This document shows positions 24,128-33,132 of a DNA stretch of 64,000 nt, piece after piece (the first letter of the stretch is position 1; the number at the start of each line of letters is the position of its first letter). The translations under genes were made by a program, and so were the position numbers. The DNA comes from an uncultured Clostridia bacterium (lineage in GTDB: Bacteria > Bacillota > Clostridia > Christensenellales > CAG-917). The notes beneath the pieces were generated by a model. The model did not search any database and was not told the origin of the DNA. It worked only from the letters and a program-made list of their open reading frames with translations. Location: assembly GCA_944349635.1 (NCBI GenBank), contig CALVNH010000001.1, forward strand, positions 62,001-126,000, given 5' to 3'.

Positions 24128-25123
24128 TTATTCCGCACTGTCCGCCGCCGCTTCCGCTACGGAGACATCTCCCGCCGGATTGCCCGCGGACATAGTCTCC
24201 CGATTCATAAACGCCAACGCTTTTTCAAAACACTCCCTCCCGCTCTTTCCGTGTACGCTGTCGAGAGATGCCGCGTGCATACCGTTGATTCCCGTACATA
24301 CGTAATACTCGCTCCTGACTCCGCAACTTTTCAGTTTTTCGTAGAGCGATTCGGACTCCGTAATCAGTCTGTCGTACTTCGAGCCCACTATAAACGTCGG
24401 AGGAAACGCGGCATCGGCATAATCTTCCGAAACCGCCGTCACGCGATATTGTTCCGTAAAAAATTCCGCGAAGTGCTTTCTGTTTTCTCCCGCGAATGCG
24501 GAAATATACGTTTTGATGAAAGGAAATTTTGTGTCCAAAGAACGCGGAGGGTCGAAAATGCCGCTCAACAAAAGGCATCCGACGGGGCGGAAAGATTGCC
24601 TGTAACGGAAATCTATACCCAGTTTGTCATACAGTTCGTCATGAGTGGCAACGGCGGTCATCATACTTGCAAGATATCCTCCCGCAGACTCTCCCGCAAC
24701 GACGATTCTGCCCGTGTCGATGCCGTACTCCCGCGCCCTGTCAAGCACAAATTCCAACGCCTTGAATATCTGCCTCAGATGTTCGGGATGTTTTGCGTCC
24801 AAAGCGTAATCGTAACCCACACTTGCACAAACATAACCTTTATCCGCCCAATGCATGCAATAAAACTGCCTTATGTTGCGTTTCCCCGAAACCCAACCGC
24901 CGCCGTGTATGTAGAAAAACAACGGCTTGGGACTCTCCCCCTCTGCGGGACGCTTTCGGAAGACGTCGAGCAACGCGCGCTTGCCTTCCGCATAGCGCAA
25001 TTTGCACTGCTTCTCCATTCCCGCATAATGTTTGTACAACAGCGGATAGTAAGTGGACTCAACGATGTTGGCACAGAATTCCAGCGCCGCAATCTTGAAC
25101 TTGTCCGTAAATGTCAGTGCCAT
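24128..25123 (-). CDS. Alpha/beta hydrolase, hormone-sensitive-lipase-like esterase
   Basis: 331 residues. The oxyanion motif HGGGW (about 76-80), the nucleophile elbow GESAGG, the catalytic Asp in GSKYDRL and His in NGMHAASL are in family order. Bacterial HSL-type enzymes hydrolyse short-chain acyl esters in the cytosol. The last 25 residues are Ala-, Ser- and acid-rich and probably disordered. It is the last gene of a minus-strand series with the prolyl-tRNA editing gene 42 bases upstream. Confidence 0.88.
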   Translation of the reverse strand: MALTFTDKFKIAALEFCANIVESTYYPLLYKHYAGMEKQCKLRYAEGKRALLDVFRKRPAEGESPKPLFFYIHGGGWVSGKRNIRQFYCMHWADKGYVCASVGYDYALDAKHPEHLRQIFKALEFVLDRAREYGIDTGRIVVAGESAGGYLASMMTAVATHDELYDKLGIDFRYRQSFRPVGCLLLSGIFDPPRSLDTKFPFIKTYISAFAGENRKHFAEFFTEQYRVTAVSEDYADAAFPPTFIVGSKYDRLITESESLYEKLKSCGVRSEYYVCTGINGMHAASLDSVHGKSGRECFEKALAFMNRETMSAGNPAGDVSVAEAAADSAE

Positions 25124-25165
25124 ATATTCCCCCCTGTAGGCACCATCCCGACTTGTGCGAAACGG

Positions 25166-25654
25166 TCAGAATTTCAGATAATAAACGAAGTTCCCGTGCT
25201 TGCGTATCATGTTTACGATGTCGTCGGCGGCAAGCCACACCGTCGCGGTATTGTCGTTCGGATGCACTCCGATGACGGTTCCTTTGAACTCCGAGTCCAG
25301 CACGAACTTCACCTTCTTTGCGGCGTCGTTCATAAACCCCAGCGGCGTCACGGAGCCTTTTTCAAGTCCAAGCAGGGTTTGCAATTCTTCCTCATCGGCG
25401 AACGTAAGCTTTCGCGAACCCATGCTCTCCTGTGCCTCTTTCAGCGAAACGTGTCTGTCCTGTCTCACCGTGAGCACATAGTAATTCAGTCTCTTGTCGT
25501 CACGCACGAAAAGATTTTTGGCGACGCGCTCCGTACCCTCTATCCCGAGAGCGACGACGTCATCTATGGTGTCCGCTTTCGCGTGTTCGGCATAAGTGTA
25601 ACGGACGCCCGCGGCGTCCAGCGCTTTCAGACATTTTTCAATTTTCCCGTTCAT
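25166..25654 (-). CDS. Prolyl-tRNA editing (Ala-tRNA-Pro deacylase) protein, PrdX/ProXp-ala
   Basis: 162 residues. YbaK/aminoacyl-tRNA deacylase domain with the conserved Lys in VAKNLFVRDDK, then YYVLTVRQDRHVSLK, FADEEELQTLLGLEKGSVTPLG and VIGVHPNDNTATVWL. It hydrolyses Ala mischarged on tRNA-Pro in trans. The start at 25654 has GAGGTGG just upstream; longer frames to 25717 have no support. It follows the winged-helix protein gene by 14 bases. Confidence 0.9.
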   Translation of the reverse strand: MNGKIEKCLKALDAAGVRYTYAEHAKADTIDDVVALGIEGTERVAKNLFVRDDKRLNYYVLTVRQDRHVSLKEAQESMGSRKLTFADEEELQTLLGLEKGSVTPLGFMNDAAKKVKFVLDSEFKGTVIGVHPNDNTATVWLAADDIVNMIRKHGNFVYYLKF

Positions 25655-25668
25655 AACCACCTCGCGGA

Positions 25669-26409
25669 TCAGCAGTTTTTTTTCTCTTCCAACAACAATT
25701 CCACCGTAAACTCGCACCCGTCACACAAATCTTTCACCTGCTCTCCGAAAGCCTTTTTCCAGTCCAGGTTCTCTCCGTTGTATGTGAACGTGCTTTTAGT
25801 ATAATCCAACCTGCGTTCGACGCATACGAAATCCACCACGTCCTCCATTTCGCGAAACATACCTTTGAGACGGCCGATATCCGCAGAAAACAACAGATTG
25901 TCCACTGCGTCCTCGGGAGTCTCGTCGTTTTCTATATTCGTTTCTATACTCAATCCTTTGGGCGTGCGGAATATCACCTTGAAGGTTTCCGTTTCTTTTG
26001 TGTCCTCGGGCAATTCATTCTCATCCGATTCGTCTTCGTCGCCCGTGTCGTCGAAAACCGAAAAAATTTCTTGCAATTTCTGTTCGTAGTCGCGATGCAT
26101 CACGGATACGTCGTCGCATACTTCCTCCGACGGTTTTGCAACTTGTTCGGTGTCCTCGATGTCTTTCAGTCTCCGCGCGGCATAATCGCGGAAGGCTTCC
26201 GCGTCCGTGCGCAGGGAGAAAAAACCCTCGCCGTCATCGCCGATGATTTTGTCTTTCAGCAGAGAAACCATAAAACCGCAGCTTTCGGAATAACCGAAAC
26301 CGCACTTTGAAACCAGCGTGCAGAGAGATATCCGTTTCCCCTCCTTCAACATGACGAACGCCGCTTCCTCACGCTCTTTTTTGCTGTCGTATTTCTTCTC
26401 CTCTTTCAT
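25669..26409 (-). CDS. Acidic protein with an FtsK-gamma-like winged helix
   Basis: 246 residues. About residues 14-60 (EEAAFVMLKEGKRISLCTLV, CGFGYSESCGFMVSLL, then KDKIIG) closely follow the FtsK gamma winged-helix pattern, in which a GY-x-RA-type helix reads KOPS DNA; here the Arg-Ala step is Ser-Cys. The middle (about 95-135) is strongly acidic and likely disordered, and the C-terminal 110 residues form an unassigned mixed domain. There is no ATPase domain. It lies 23 bases after the RyR-domain gene, in the same transcript, and a VirD4-like ATPase is encoded divergently 4 kb away. Confidence 0.6.
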   Translation of the reverse strand: MKEEKKYDSKKEREEAAFVMLKEGKRISLCTLVSKCGFGYSESCGFMVSLLKDKIIGDDGEGFFSLRTDAEAFRDYAARRLKDIEDTEQVAKPSEEVCDDVSVMHRDYEQKLQEIFSVFDDTGDEDESDENELPEDTKETETFKVIFRTPKGLSIETNIENDETPEDAVDNLLFSADIGRLKGMFREMEDVVDFVCVERRLDYTKSTFTYNGENLDWKKAFGEQVKDLCDGCEFTVELLLEEKKNC

Positions 26410-26432
26410 CCAATCCCCTTCCGTACACCCTG

Positions 26433-28613
26433 CTATTCTTTATCTGTGTACTTTTTCTCGACGATTTTGTAACCGCAACTTTCCAGCAACCACACTGCGT
26501 CGTCCATAAGCTGGAAATCGTATCTTATGACATCCGCACTCTCCTGCGTCTTGCCGTAATTCTCCGCGACGATTTCCCTGAACCGCACCAGACCGTCAAA
26601 CGTGGTTATATTGCCGTGACGGCGCAAATCGAGTCGTTTGCCGCGGTTATCGTGTGCAATTTGCTCTATCGAAGAAGGCACGATACCGTTGCATATCATG
26701 CAGGCGTTCCAACGCTGATGCTCCTGTTCCGCATAAATGCGGCGCAAAGACATTTTATCGCACATCGCGTTGTCGTAAATGACGGAGCGTTTGCCGTTTA
26801 TCACCGCATCGGAGTAGCGCACGGGACAATTCCGCTCATACAGTTCCGACCATTTTGCGGCGGCGGAGGGCAACTTCGACTGCACGGGAACGAAATCGAA
26901 ACCCGTAAGATTGAGCTTCATTCTGAGGCTCAGACAAGCATACACGTTGGAATCGCGCTGCACCTGAACGAAGTCATTGTACCAGCCCTTCCACGCTTCG
27001 GCTCTGAGCTCCTCTGCGGACAACGTCGGCTCATACGCCGCGAAATAGGTCAGGTGACGCAGCTTCGCCATGTTCTCCGTATTTTCGTTGACGATTTTGT
27101 CTGCGTTGTACACCAACCTGTTCTCGCTGCCGAAAACGTACACCCCCTTTTTCTTCTCGCATTCCTTTTCCACCACCTCTTCCGAAAAATCCGTGTCGCG
27201 GACTTTTACGAAAATTCTGGTAAAACCTTCAAGCTCCCATTCGTGGATTTTGGAGTACATCTTGTCGGCAAAGTCCACGTTCTGCAAATCCGTGCCGAAT
27301 GTGATTATGACGTAGTTGTACGCCTTTCTCCCCTTCTTCGGCGACAAATCCGCCCGCACCGAGTCGTAAAAGGCATTGTCGTTCACGGCGAGTTTGTAAA
27401 ATTTCTCGTCGGCGGGTTTTGGCGGAAGGGGCAGATACTCGTTTTCTCTCCCCGCCATCATCGCACACTCGTGAATGTAGCGGAAATAATTGTGATTCAG
27501 GTTCTTGTCGTTGCGGGAATCCTCTCTGTCGTAAATTCTGTAATGCACGGGTTCCGCCTGCGGTCTGCCGTCTTTCATCACCATGAACTGGTCGTTTGCA
27601 ACCGATGTCAAGAAAATTTGCTGACCGGCTTTCCCGAAACCGAAAATCAAAACGTTTACGTCCACGTCGTCGCGAAGAGTTGCCGTGGAATAATCCAGAT
27701 GCTCTTCCGTCATGAAACGGGTGAGCGGGAATCTGTCTTCCAAATCGGAAGCCACAAGTTTATACTTGTTTACATAGCTCACGCAACCGCAAGTCGTTTC
27801 GGAAAAGTGAGCGAATGCGGACATATTCTCGGGCTCTCCGAAGACATACGCATACAATCCCGTTCCGTTTCTTGCCGCCGATTCGCCGAGATTGAATCTG
27901 ACGATTATGTTTTCTATCTGTTTTGCGTAAATCACGTTGAGCTTATCGTCACCCGTATTGACGATGACGTTGACGCGTCTGTCGGTAAACTTCGGAAACC
28001 GCTTTGCAACGAATTCTTCCAGACTCGCACCGACTGCGAATTTTACGAACGCCCTCTTTCGCACGAAAAGCTCGTCCTCTTCCTCCTTGTTCACCGCAGC
28101 AAGCATAACCGCGCCGCAGGACGACACGTCCGCGGATTCCATAATCGAAAAATTGGCGACTCCCTTGCCGACGACAAGCAAAACGGTCTTCTTTCTGAGT
28201 GCAAAAAACGTCCGCACCGTATTGGAAACCCATTCGCCGAAAAGCGTCACGAAAAACACGACGGCGTTTACGGCGACCAACACGAAAAGCATATACATCG
28301 CCGCATTGAAAACAGGATTTGCCTCCATAAGTGCGGACGCGGACGAAGTGTCGTACTCCAACACGACGAGTTTTATTCCGCTCCCCACGGCGTTCATCAA
28401 TCCGTCGGCAACGGTACTGCCCGCAAAACATCCGGCAATCCAATAAAGAGGAATGGCAACAGTATAAATGGCGGCAAACTTGCCTTTTTTGAAATCCTTG
28501 AGATATTTCAGCCTTTCCCTCCTGTCCGAAAACGACAATTTCACGACGGGATACAGCACTATTAACGCCATAGCCACTATGCACAATACGGCAACCGCGT
28601 TGTAAAGCGTCAT
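26433..28613 (-). CDS. Membrane protein with TrkA-like Rossmann domains and a C-terminal RyR domain
   Basis: 726 residues. Three hydrophobic segments (about 5-25, 46-66, 103-126) are followed by a large cytosolic region. That region has two Rossmann-like folds, one beginning TVLLVVGKGVANFS and another NVLIFGFGKAGQQIFL as in TrkA-N domains. Near the C-terminus AEQEHQRWNACMICNGIVP with RGKRLDLRRH resembles the prokaryotic ryanodine-receptor (RyR) domain, which has been proposed as a nucleotide-ligand sensor. This suggests a ligand-gated channel-like or transport regulator. A strong promoter with an inverted repeat lies upstream, divergent from the two-gene ATPase unit. Exact function is unknown. 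Confidence 0.6.
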   Translation of the reverse strand: MTLYNAVAVLCIVAMALIVLYPVVKLSFSDRRERLKYLKDFKKGKFAAIYTVAIPLYWIAGCFAGSTVADGLMNAVGSGIKLVVLEYDTSSASALMEANPVFNAAMYMLFVLVAVNAVVFFVTLFGEWVSNTVRTFFALRKKTVLLVVGKGVANFSIMESADVSSCGAVMLAAVNKEEEDELFVRKRAFVKFAVGASLEEFVAKRFPKFTDRRVNVIVNTGDDKLNVIYAKQIENIIVRFNLGESAARNGTGLYAYVFGEPENMSAFAHFSETTCGCVSYVNKYKLVASDLEDRFPLTRFMTEEHLDYSTATLRDDVDVNVLIFGFGKAGQQIFLTSVANDQFMVMKDGRPQAEPVHYRIYDREDSRNDKNLNHNYFRYIHECAMMAGRENEYLPLPPKPADEKFYKLAVNDNAFYDSVRADLSPKKGRKAYNYVIITFGTDLQNVDFADKMYSKIHEWELEGFTRIFVKVRDTDFSEEVVEKECEKKKGVYVFGSENRLVYNADKIVNENTENMAKLRHLTYFAAYEPTLSAEELRAEAWKGWYNDFVQVQRDSNVYACLSLRMKLNLTGFDFVPVQSKLPSAAAKWSELYERNCPVRYSDAVINGKRSVIYDNAMCDKMSLRRIYAEQEHQRWNACMICNGIVPSSIEQIAHDNRGKRLDLRRHGNITTFDGLVRFREIVAENYGKTQESADVIRYDFQLMDDAVWLLESCGYKIVEKKYTDKE

Positions 28614-28655
28614 CTCTTTCCTCCCCCCTCTTCGACACCCGGAATCGACACCGCA

Positions 28656-28697
28656 TTATCGAATAACGATAATATTATAAACTATAATTCCTTTCAA
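28656..28697 (-). promoter_or_regulatory. Promoter of the RyR-domain gene with inverted repeat
   Basis: Minus-strand TTGAAA (28697-28692), 17 bases, TATTAT (28674-28669). TTATCG-AATAA-CGATAA (28656-28672) overlaps the -10 and start point, a likely repressor site. Confidence 0.6.
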
Positions 28698-28799
28698 TGG
28701 AAGAGCCAATTTTCTGACGCTACGGGTATATTTTCACAATGTGCCCGTTTCTGCACACATGTACAGGCGACCGATTGTTAGACAACTGTCGATATGTTC

Positions 28800-28829
28800 T
28801 TGACAGCGTACGCGCGCGTATTGTATCAT
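28800..28829 (+). promoter_or_regulatory. Promoter of the divergent ATPase unit
   Basis: TTGACA, 18 bases, TATCAT, about 60 bases before the ATG at 28890. The spacer is a CG alternation (ACGCGCGCGT). Confidence 0.6.
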
Positions 28830-28889
28830 AATATTGTCGTGCCGACGGTTCGGCACGCACCACGGAAAGAGAGACACGGGGGGGCACAA

Positions 28890-29807
28890 ATGAAACCGGC
28901 AGACGTTTTCAAAGATTACGAGCCGTTTTACAACATGGTATTGTCTACGGCTTTGATGACAAACTGCGTCACCGACGAATTTGACGGCGACGCGCGCAAA
29001 ATCATAAATTTCATAGGCGACGCCTACGGGCTTTCGGCGGAAAAGACGGACTTTTTTACGGACATCATTCTCAACAGAATATCCTCCGTAAAGTTGCTGA
29101 CCGACTGCGAAGCCACCTACGGACAGGATTGTTTCGGCGAACACGGAGCGTCCTCGGAAGACGCGCTGGACGCGGTAAAAGCCAACGTAATTTACAAAAT
29201 TTCGCATCTTACCGACAACAACGTTTACAACGATGTCAATCCCGAATGGTTCAATTACGGCAGGCCAATCGTCTATCAGCCCGAAATGCGCTTTTATGCA
29301 ATAAACGCCACCGCCGCGACCGGCAACGTCACCGCGGTGCGTCAGGCAGGCATTCTCAGGATGTTGGGAATAGGTTGCAAGGTCGACCGCGACGACGCCG
29401 TGTGGCGATTCCTTCAATGCGCCGTCTGGGGCGACATTCCCTCCATGCGTTTTCTCTCCTATGCCTGGAAACTGATAGGCAACGACGAAAAACACGCTCT
29501 CTACGGAGAGGTTGCGGAACTTTGCAATACGTATCTCAAAACGGGCAGAACCATTCTTCCCGCCGGCGCAAAGAAGAAGTATTCCGAAAAAGCCTGCACT
29601 TATTACGTCTACATTTCCTCAATCAAACAGGACGTCATTTTCGCGTACAACCTCAAAAACATAGTTTTTTCTTTCACGGAAGCGTTGATGTCGAAATCGC
29701 TGGATTATTTCGACAGAATGAATCTAATCGACAATTTCGACAAGAAGGAATGGAAAAACATAACCAACTCTTCCAACAAGCCGAAAGAAAAACTCGGTTT
29801 CATTTAG
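28890..29807 (+). CDS. Unknown protein encoded before a VirD4-like ATPase
   Basis: 305 residues, soluble, mostly helical. No family is recognised. Around residues 148-225 it has repeated short helix pairs (FYAINATAATGNVTAVRQAG; AVWRFLQCAVWGDIPSMRFL) that recall Sel1/TPR-type repeats. The ATG at 28890 was chosen because the G-rich CGGGGGGGCA lies just upstream; the frame is open earlier but would start in the promoter. It ends 9 bases before the ATPase gene, which has its own AGGAGG, so the two are co-transcribed and probably act together. Confidence 0.65.
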   Translation: MKPADVFKDYEPFYNMVLSTALMTNCVTDEFDGDARKIINFIGDAYGLSAEKTDFFTDIILNRISSVKLLTDCEATYGQDCFGEHGASSEDALDAVKANVIYKISHLTDNNVYNDVNPEWFNYGRPIVYQPEMRFYAINATAATGNVTAVRQAGILRMLGIGCKVDRDDAVWRFLQCAVWGDIPSMRFLSYAWKLIGNDEKHALYGEVAELCNTYLKTGRTILPAGAKKKYSEKACTYYVYISSIKQDVIFAYNLKNIVFSFTEALMSKSLDYFDRMNLIDNFDKKEWKNITNSSNKPKEKLGFI

Positions 29808-29816
29808 GAGGCGTCT

Positions 29817-31640
29817 ATGTACAATATCAAGATTTCAATGGTCGACAAGGCGCGTCGCGCATATATCGACAAGTATCTGGAAAGCGCAAAAAAAATCGAT
29901 TATACCGAGTTAAACGAACAAAACGGAGTGATAAAAGTCCTTTATGAGGATTTGCCTAAAACCGTCGTCAACGGTTTTCCCGTTGCGAGCGACTTCGTTA
30001 CGGAGGACGGCCGCATCTATTCCGGCGACGATTACGCACATATGTCGTCTCAGGAGAGAGCCGCCTGCAAACTTCGCTATTACTATCTTCCCTGCACCCA
30101 CGAAATGTACATAGGCGCAACCGGCAGCGGCAAGACCACGGGTTGCGTGGAGCCGCAACTGCGCGCTCTTGCGTATCAGAAAAACAAACCCAATCTTTTC
30201 GTTACGGACCCGAAGGGCGAATTGTTCGAGCACAACGCGCAACACCTGAAAGACAACGGGTACCGCCTGTTCGTGCTCAATTTCAAGGAACTTGACCGCT
30301 CCGACAAGTGGAATCCCTTTCTCGAACTGTTCGAGAAACAGATGGAACTGAACTCTCTCGACCACGGCGTTAAAATGCACACGGGAGAAGTGCCCGACTA
30401 TCTGGAAAAATACGACGACCCCGAAGACTACAACGGAGAATATTATGTGGAGTTCAACGGAACGGCATTTTGCAGCGGCGATTCTTTGGAGTGCTACATG
30501 AGCTTCAGAAGAGACTTGCTGACGGCGGAAATTTCCAGCATCGTCAACCAGTTCGCAAATATGTTCGTCACCGTGGAAAACCAGAAAGACCCCACATGGG
30601 AATACGGAGCGCAAGAACTCATAAAAGGGTTGTTGCAGTGCATGCTCGAAGACGCGACGAACCGTGAAGATTTCACGGAAGATATGATGACAATCAAGAC
30701 AATGCATCAGTACTACCAGGCATTGAGGGTTCCCATTCTTGCCCGTGACAACCGCTATTCCGACAGTGTGACGCTCTACTCTCACCCTCTAACCAAGGAC
30801 AAGAGCGCGGACGCTCTTCGCAACATGGCAACCGCGCTCAACAACGCCAACAATACGATGAAGAGCTATTGCGGCGTCTTCGACGGTGCCACGAAGGACT
30901 GGTTCCAAAGCCACATTTTCGCCTTGACGACGGGAAACACGGTCAACATCGACGACCTGGACAACTCGCCGTTTGCCATTTTCGTAATCACCCGCGACTA
31001 CGACAAGAGCGATTTCAAAGTGGCGGGGCTCTTCATCGACTGGGTTTACAGAAAAATCATCGAAAAAACGGAACGCGGAGAGCACGTCCGTCCCACGCAC
31101 TTTCTGCTGGACGAATTTGCCAACGTCCCTCCCATCAAGGATTTCGAGAACAAAATCGCCACCGCACGCTCGCGCAACATTTGGTTCCACATAGTATTGC
31201 AGTCTTACAGCCAGCTCGACCACGTCTACGGCGACGACAGGGCCGCCATCATCAAGGACAACTGCAACTCGCAGGTATTCCTCGGCGCGCAGAACAGAAA
31301 GACGCGCGAAATATTTTCCGAAGACTGCGGCAGGCACTCGATACCCTCCCTGCGAACGGTGCTCAATCCCACGGTGGAAGAAATCGTGGAAGTGCCCCTC
31401 GTCCCCGTCAGCAATCTGGACATGATTACCCCCGGGGAGATGTATTACAAACGGCTCTACATGCCCCTGATTTCCACCCGTTTCGTAAGAAGTTACATCG
31501 CGGCGGCACACGGCTCTTACAAAGGCTTTTTCGATTCCCACGGGTTGAAAACCTGCACACCCCGCAACCGCGAGCCCTTCAACTCGCTGAAATACACATT
31601 CCCCCCTCTCGTCAAAGATTATATGCATCTGCTGGACTGA
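29817..31640 (+). CDS. VirD4/TraG-family ATPase without membrane anchor
   Basis: 607 residues. Walker A is GATGSGKTT (residues 100-108), then FVTDPKGELF, Walker B FLLDEFANVP (about 415-424) and the VirD4-type motif VLQSYSQLDHVYG. The nucleotide domain is interrupted by an all-alpha-type insertion as in coupling proteins. Real conjugative coupling proteins begin with TM helices; here the N-terminus is hydrophilic. No relaxase, mating-pair ATPase (VirB4) or VirB6 is near, and the mobile element starting at 34.2 kb is separate. A DNA- or protein-pumping ATPase adapted for another use, perhaps defence, is the working guess. Confidence 0.8.
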   Translation: MYNIKISMVDKARRAYIDKYLESAKKIDYTELNEQNGVIKVLYEDLPKTVVNGFPVASDFVTEDGRIYSGDDYAHMSSQERAACKLRYYYLPCTHEMYIGATGSGKTTGCVEPQLRALAYQKNKPNLFVTDPKGELFEHNAQHLKDNGYRLFVLNFKELDRSDKWNPFLELFEKQMELNSLDHGVKMHTGEVPDYLEKYDDPEDYNGEYYVEFNGTAFCSGDSLECYMSFRRDLLTAEISSIVNQFANMFVTVENQKDPTWEYGAQELIKGLLQCMLEDATNREDFTEDMMTIKTMHQYYQALRVPILARDNRYSDSVTLYSHPLTKDKSADALRNMATALNNANNTMKSYCGVFDGATKDWFQSHIFALTTGNTVNIDDLDNSPFAIFVITRDYDKSDFKVAGLFIDWVYRKIIEKTERGEHVRPTHFLLDEFANVPPIKDFENKIATARSRNIWFHIVLQSYSQLDHVYGDDRAAIIKDNCNSQVFLGAQNRKTREIFSEDCGRHSIPSLRTVLNPTVEEIVEVPLVPVSNLDMITPGEMYYKRLYMPLISTRFVRSYIAAAHGSYKGFFDSHGLKTCTPRNREPFNSLKYTFPPLVKDYMHLLD

Positions 31641-31703
31641 GCCGACCGACGTTTGCTTCCGTGCGGACACTTCAAATTCCTTTTACGCAAAACTTTCATT
31701 CAA

Positions 31704-31731
31704 AAATCGCCGCCCTGTCGGGCGGCGATTT
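31704..31731 (+). terminator. Hairpin after the ATPase gene
   Basis: Twelve-bp stem (AAATCGCCGCCC/GGGCGGCGATTT), loop TGTC. The T-tract is short. From 31732 to 31934 no gene is recognised. Confidence 0.6.
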
Positions 31732-31934
31732 CACTACACGGCTCGTTCGCGGTTACGGCGTCAATCCGCGCCGACCGCGACGACAGACTCACCTCTTTGC
31801 CGTAAATAACATAAATCCCAGGGAAAAGAAGAACCCGTCTTCCAAAAAAGCGTCCGCCATATTCGGCAAAGACGGCTCGCAAGGTTTTCTATTTCAAACT
31901 ATGGCTTTTATTTCTCTTCCGTAACTACTTTCTC

Positions 31935-32363
31935 TTAACCGTTCAATGCGGCATATTCTTCATCCGAAACGGCTTCCAGCCATTCGTTCGAGGTATCTTC
32001 TCCGACAAGTTCAACGGCGATATGCGAAAACCAACTGTCCTTTTTTGCGCCATGCCAATGCTTAACGTTTGCGGGAATTTCCACCACGTCGCCAGGATTC
32101 AGACTGCGGGCAGGTTTGCCCCACTCCTGATACCAGCCGCTTCCAGCAACACAGAGGAGAAGCTGTCCTCCGCCGCTTTTTGCCTTATGTATATGCCAGT
32201 TATTGCGACAGGATGGCTCGAACGTGACGTTGGCAAAGAAGGGTTTCACACCCGCCGATGTTAGCGGATTGAGATAGGACTTACCTATAAAATACTTTGC
32301 ATAAGCCGTGTTTTCCTCGCCCTTACCAAATAAGTTTAATTCTTCAAATGTTTTCTCTTCCAT
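31935..32363 (-). CDS. Small cupin protein
   Basis: 142 residues forming one cupin barrel: NNWHIHKAKSGGGQLLLCVAG (metal-binding His pair), GDVVEIPANVKHWHGA (third and fourth His) and WYQEWGKP. This subgroup is usually encoded next to carboxymuconolactone decarboxylase-like proteins, as here (1-base gap). It may be a metal-dependent isomerase, dioxygenase or carboxylase-type enzyme; the reaction is not evident. The gene is more AT-rich than the surrounding chromosome, as is the whole three-gene operon. Confidence 0.85.
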   Translation of the reverse strand: MEEKTFEELNLFGKGEENTAYAKYFIGKSYLNPLTSAGVKPFFANVTFEPSCRNNWHIHKAKSGGGQLLLCVAGSGWYQEWGKPARSLNPGDVVEIPANVKHWHGAKKDSWFSHIAVELVGEDTSNEWLEAVSDEEYAALNG

Positions 32364-32364
32364 T

Positions 32365-33126
32365 TTACTCTCCTTTTATTAAAATTTCTTTCGCACAGTT
32401 CAATGCGTTAAATACTCTGGGCACGCCCATATACGGCAAGGCGTGGGCAAGCGCACAAACAATTTCCTCCGCCGTGTTTCCCACCTTGATTGCCCCGAAA
32501 ATATGAGAGCGCACCTGCACTTCCGTTCCGCCCATCGCCGCAAGCATGACGACAGTTAAAAGCTCTCTTGTTTTTTCGTCAAGACCTTTTCTCGTACAAA
32601 AATCTGCAAAACAGAGTTCTGTCAGCCATTTGGGAATTTCCACAGCAAATCCGCCGGGAAGCCATTGATACCTTTCTGCTATTTCTTCACCATAGATGGC
32701 CGATTGAATCGCAAGCCCTTTTTCATACCTCGTCGCTTCCGATATGGTTTCTGCACTTTCGAGCGGCAGCGCAATGCCTTTCGCGGCAAACACCTCGTTC
32801 ATCGCGGAAATTGCGTTGAGCGTTTTCGGAAAGCCGATAAAGGGTGCGCATTGATAGATCGTTTCGCGTATTTCAAGCGGAGTGAGTCCGACATTCAGAC
32901 AGGCTCCGACGTGAGCTTTGAGCTGCGGCAACGTCTGATTGACAGCAAGAACGGTAATCGTGATGAGTTCGCGCATGCGGTTGTCAAGGGAACCGACATA
33001 GCACACCTCCCCAAAGATAAACCGCTGCAAAATGCGCATAAATTCGGGATCTGTCCCCTCATTCTTTGTAGGCTCACCGCCAAAAAGCTCCTTAAATTTT
33101 TCTTGTGTTCGTTCGATCCTATCCAT
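32365..33126 (-). CDS. Tandem carboxymuconolactone-decarboxylase-like protein
   Basis: 253 residues with two copies of the CMD/AhpD-like helical domain: residues about 30-115 (RELITITVLAVNQTLPQLKA, HVGACLNVGLTPLEIRE) and about 165-250 (RELLTVVMLAAMGGTEVQVR, SHIFGAIKVGNTAEEI). The AhpD CxxC catalytic pair is absent, which argues against peroxidase activity. Middle gene of a tight operon between the flavodoxin-type reductase and the cupin. Proteins of this kind are common in anaerobes next to NADPH-dependent flavoproteins; substrate unknown. Confidence 0.85.
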   Translation of the reverse strand: MDRIERTQEKFKELFGGEPTKNEGTDPEFMRILQRFIFGEVCYVGSLDNRMRELITITVLAVNQTLPQLKAHVGACLNVGLTPLEIRETIYQCAPFIGFPKTLNAISAMNEVFAAKGIALPLESAETISEATRYEKGLAIQSAIYGEEIAERYQWLPGGFAVEIPKWLTELCFADFCTRKGLDEKTRELLTVVMLAAMGGTEVQVRSHIFGAIKVGNTAEEIVCALAHALPYMGVPRVFNALNCAKEILIKGE

Positions 33127-33132
33127 ATTTCT

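Noticed and set aside
29817..31640. VirD4-like gene as part of the 34-47 kb mobile element
   Set aside because: It lies outside the repeat-bounded element, on the other side of the cupin operon and of the displaced rlmD tail, and has chromosomal base composition.
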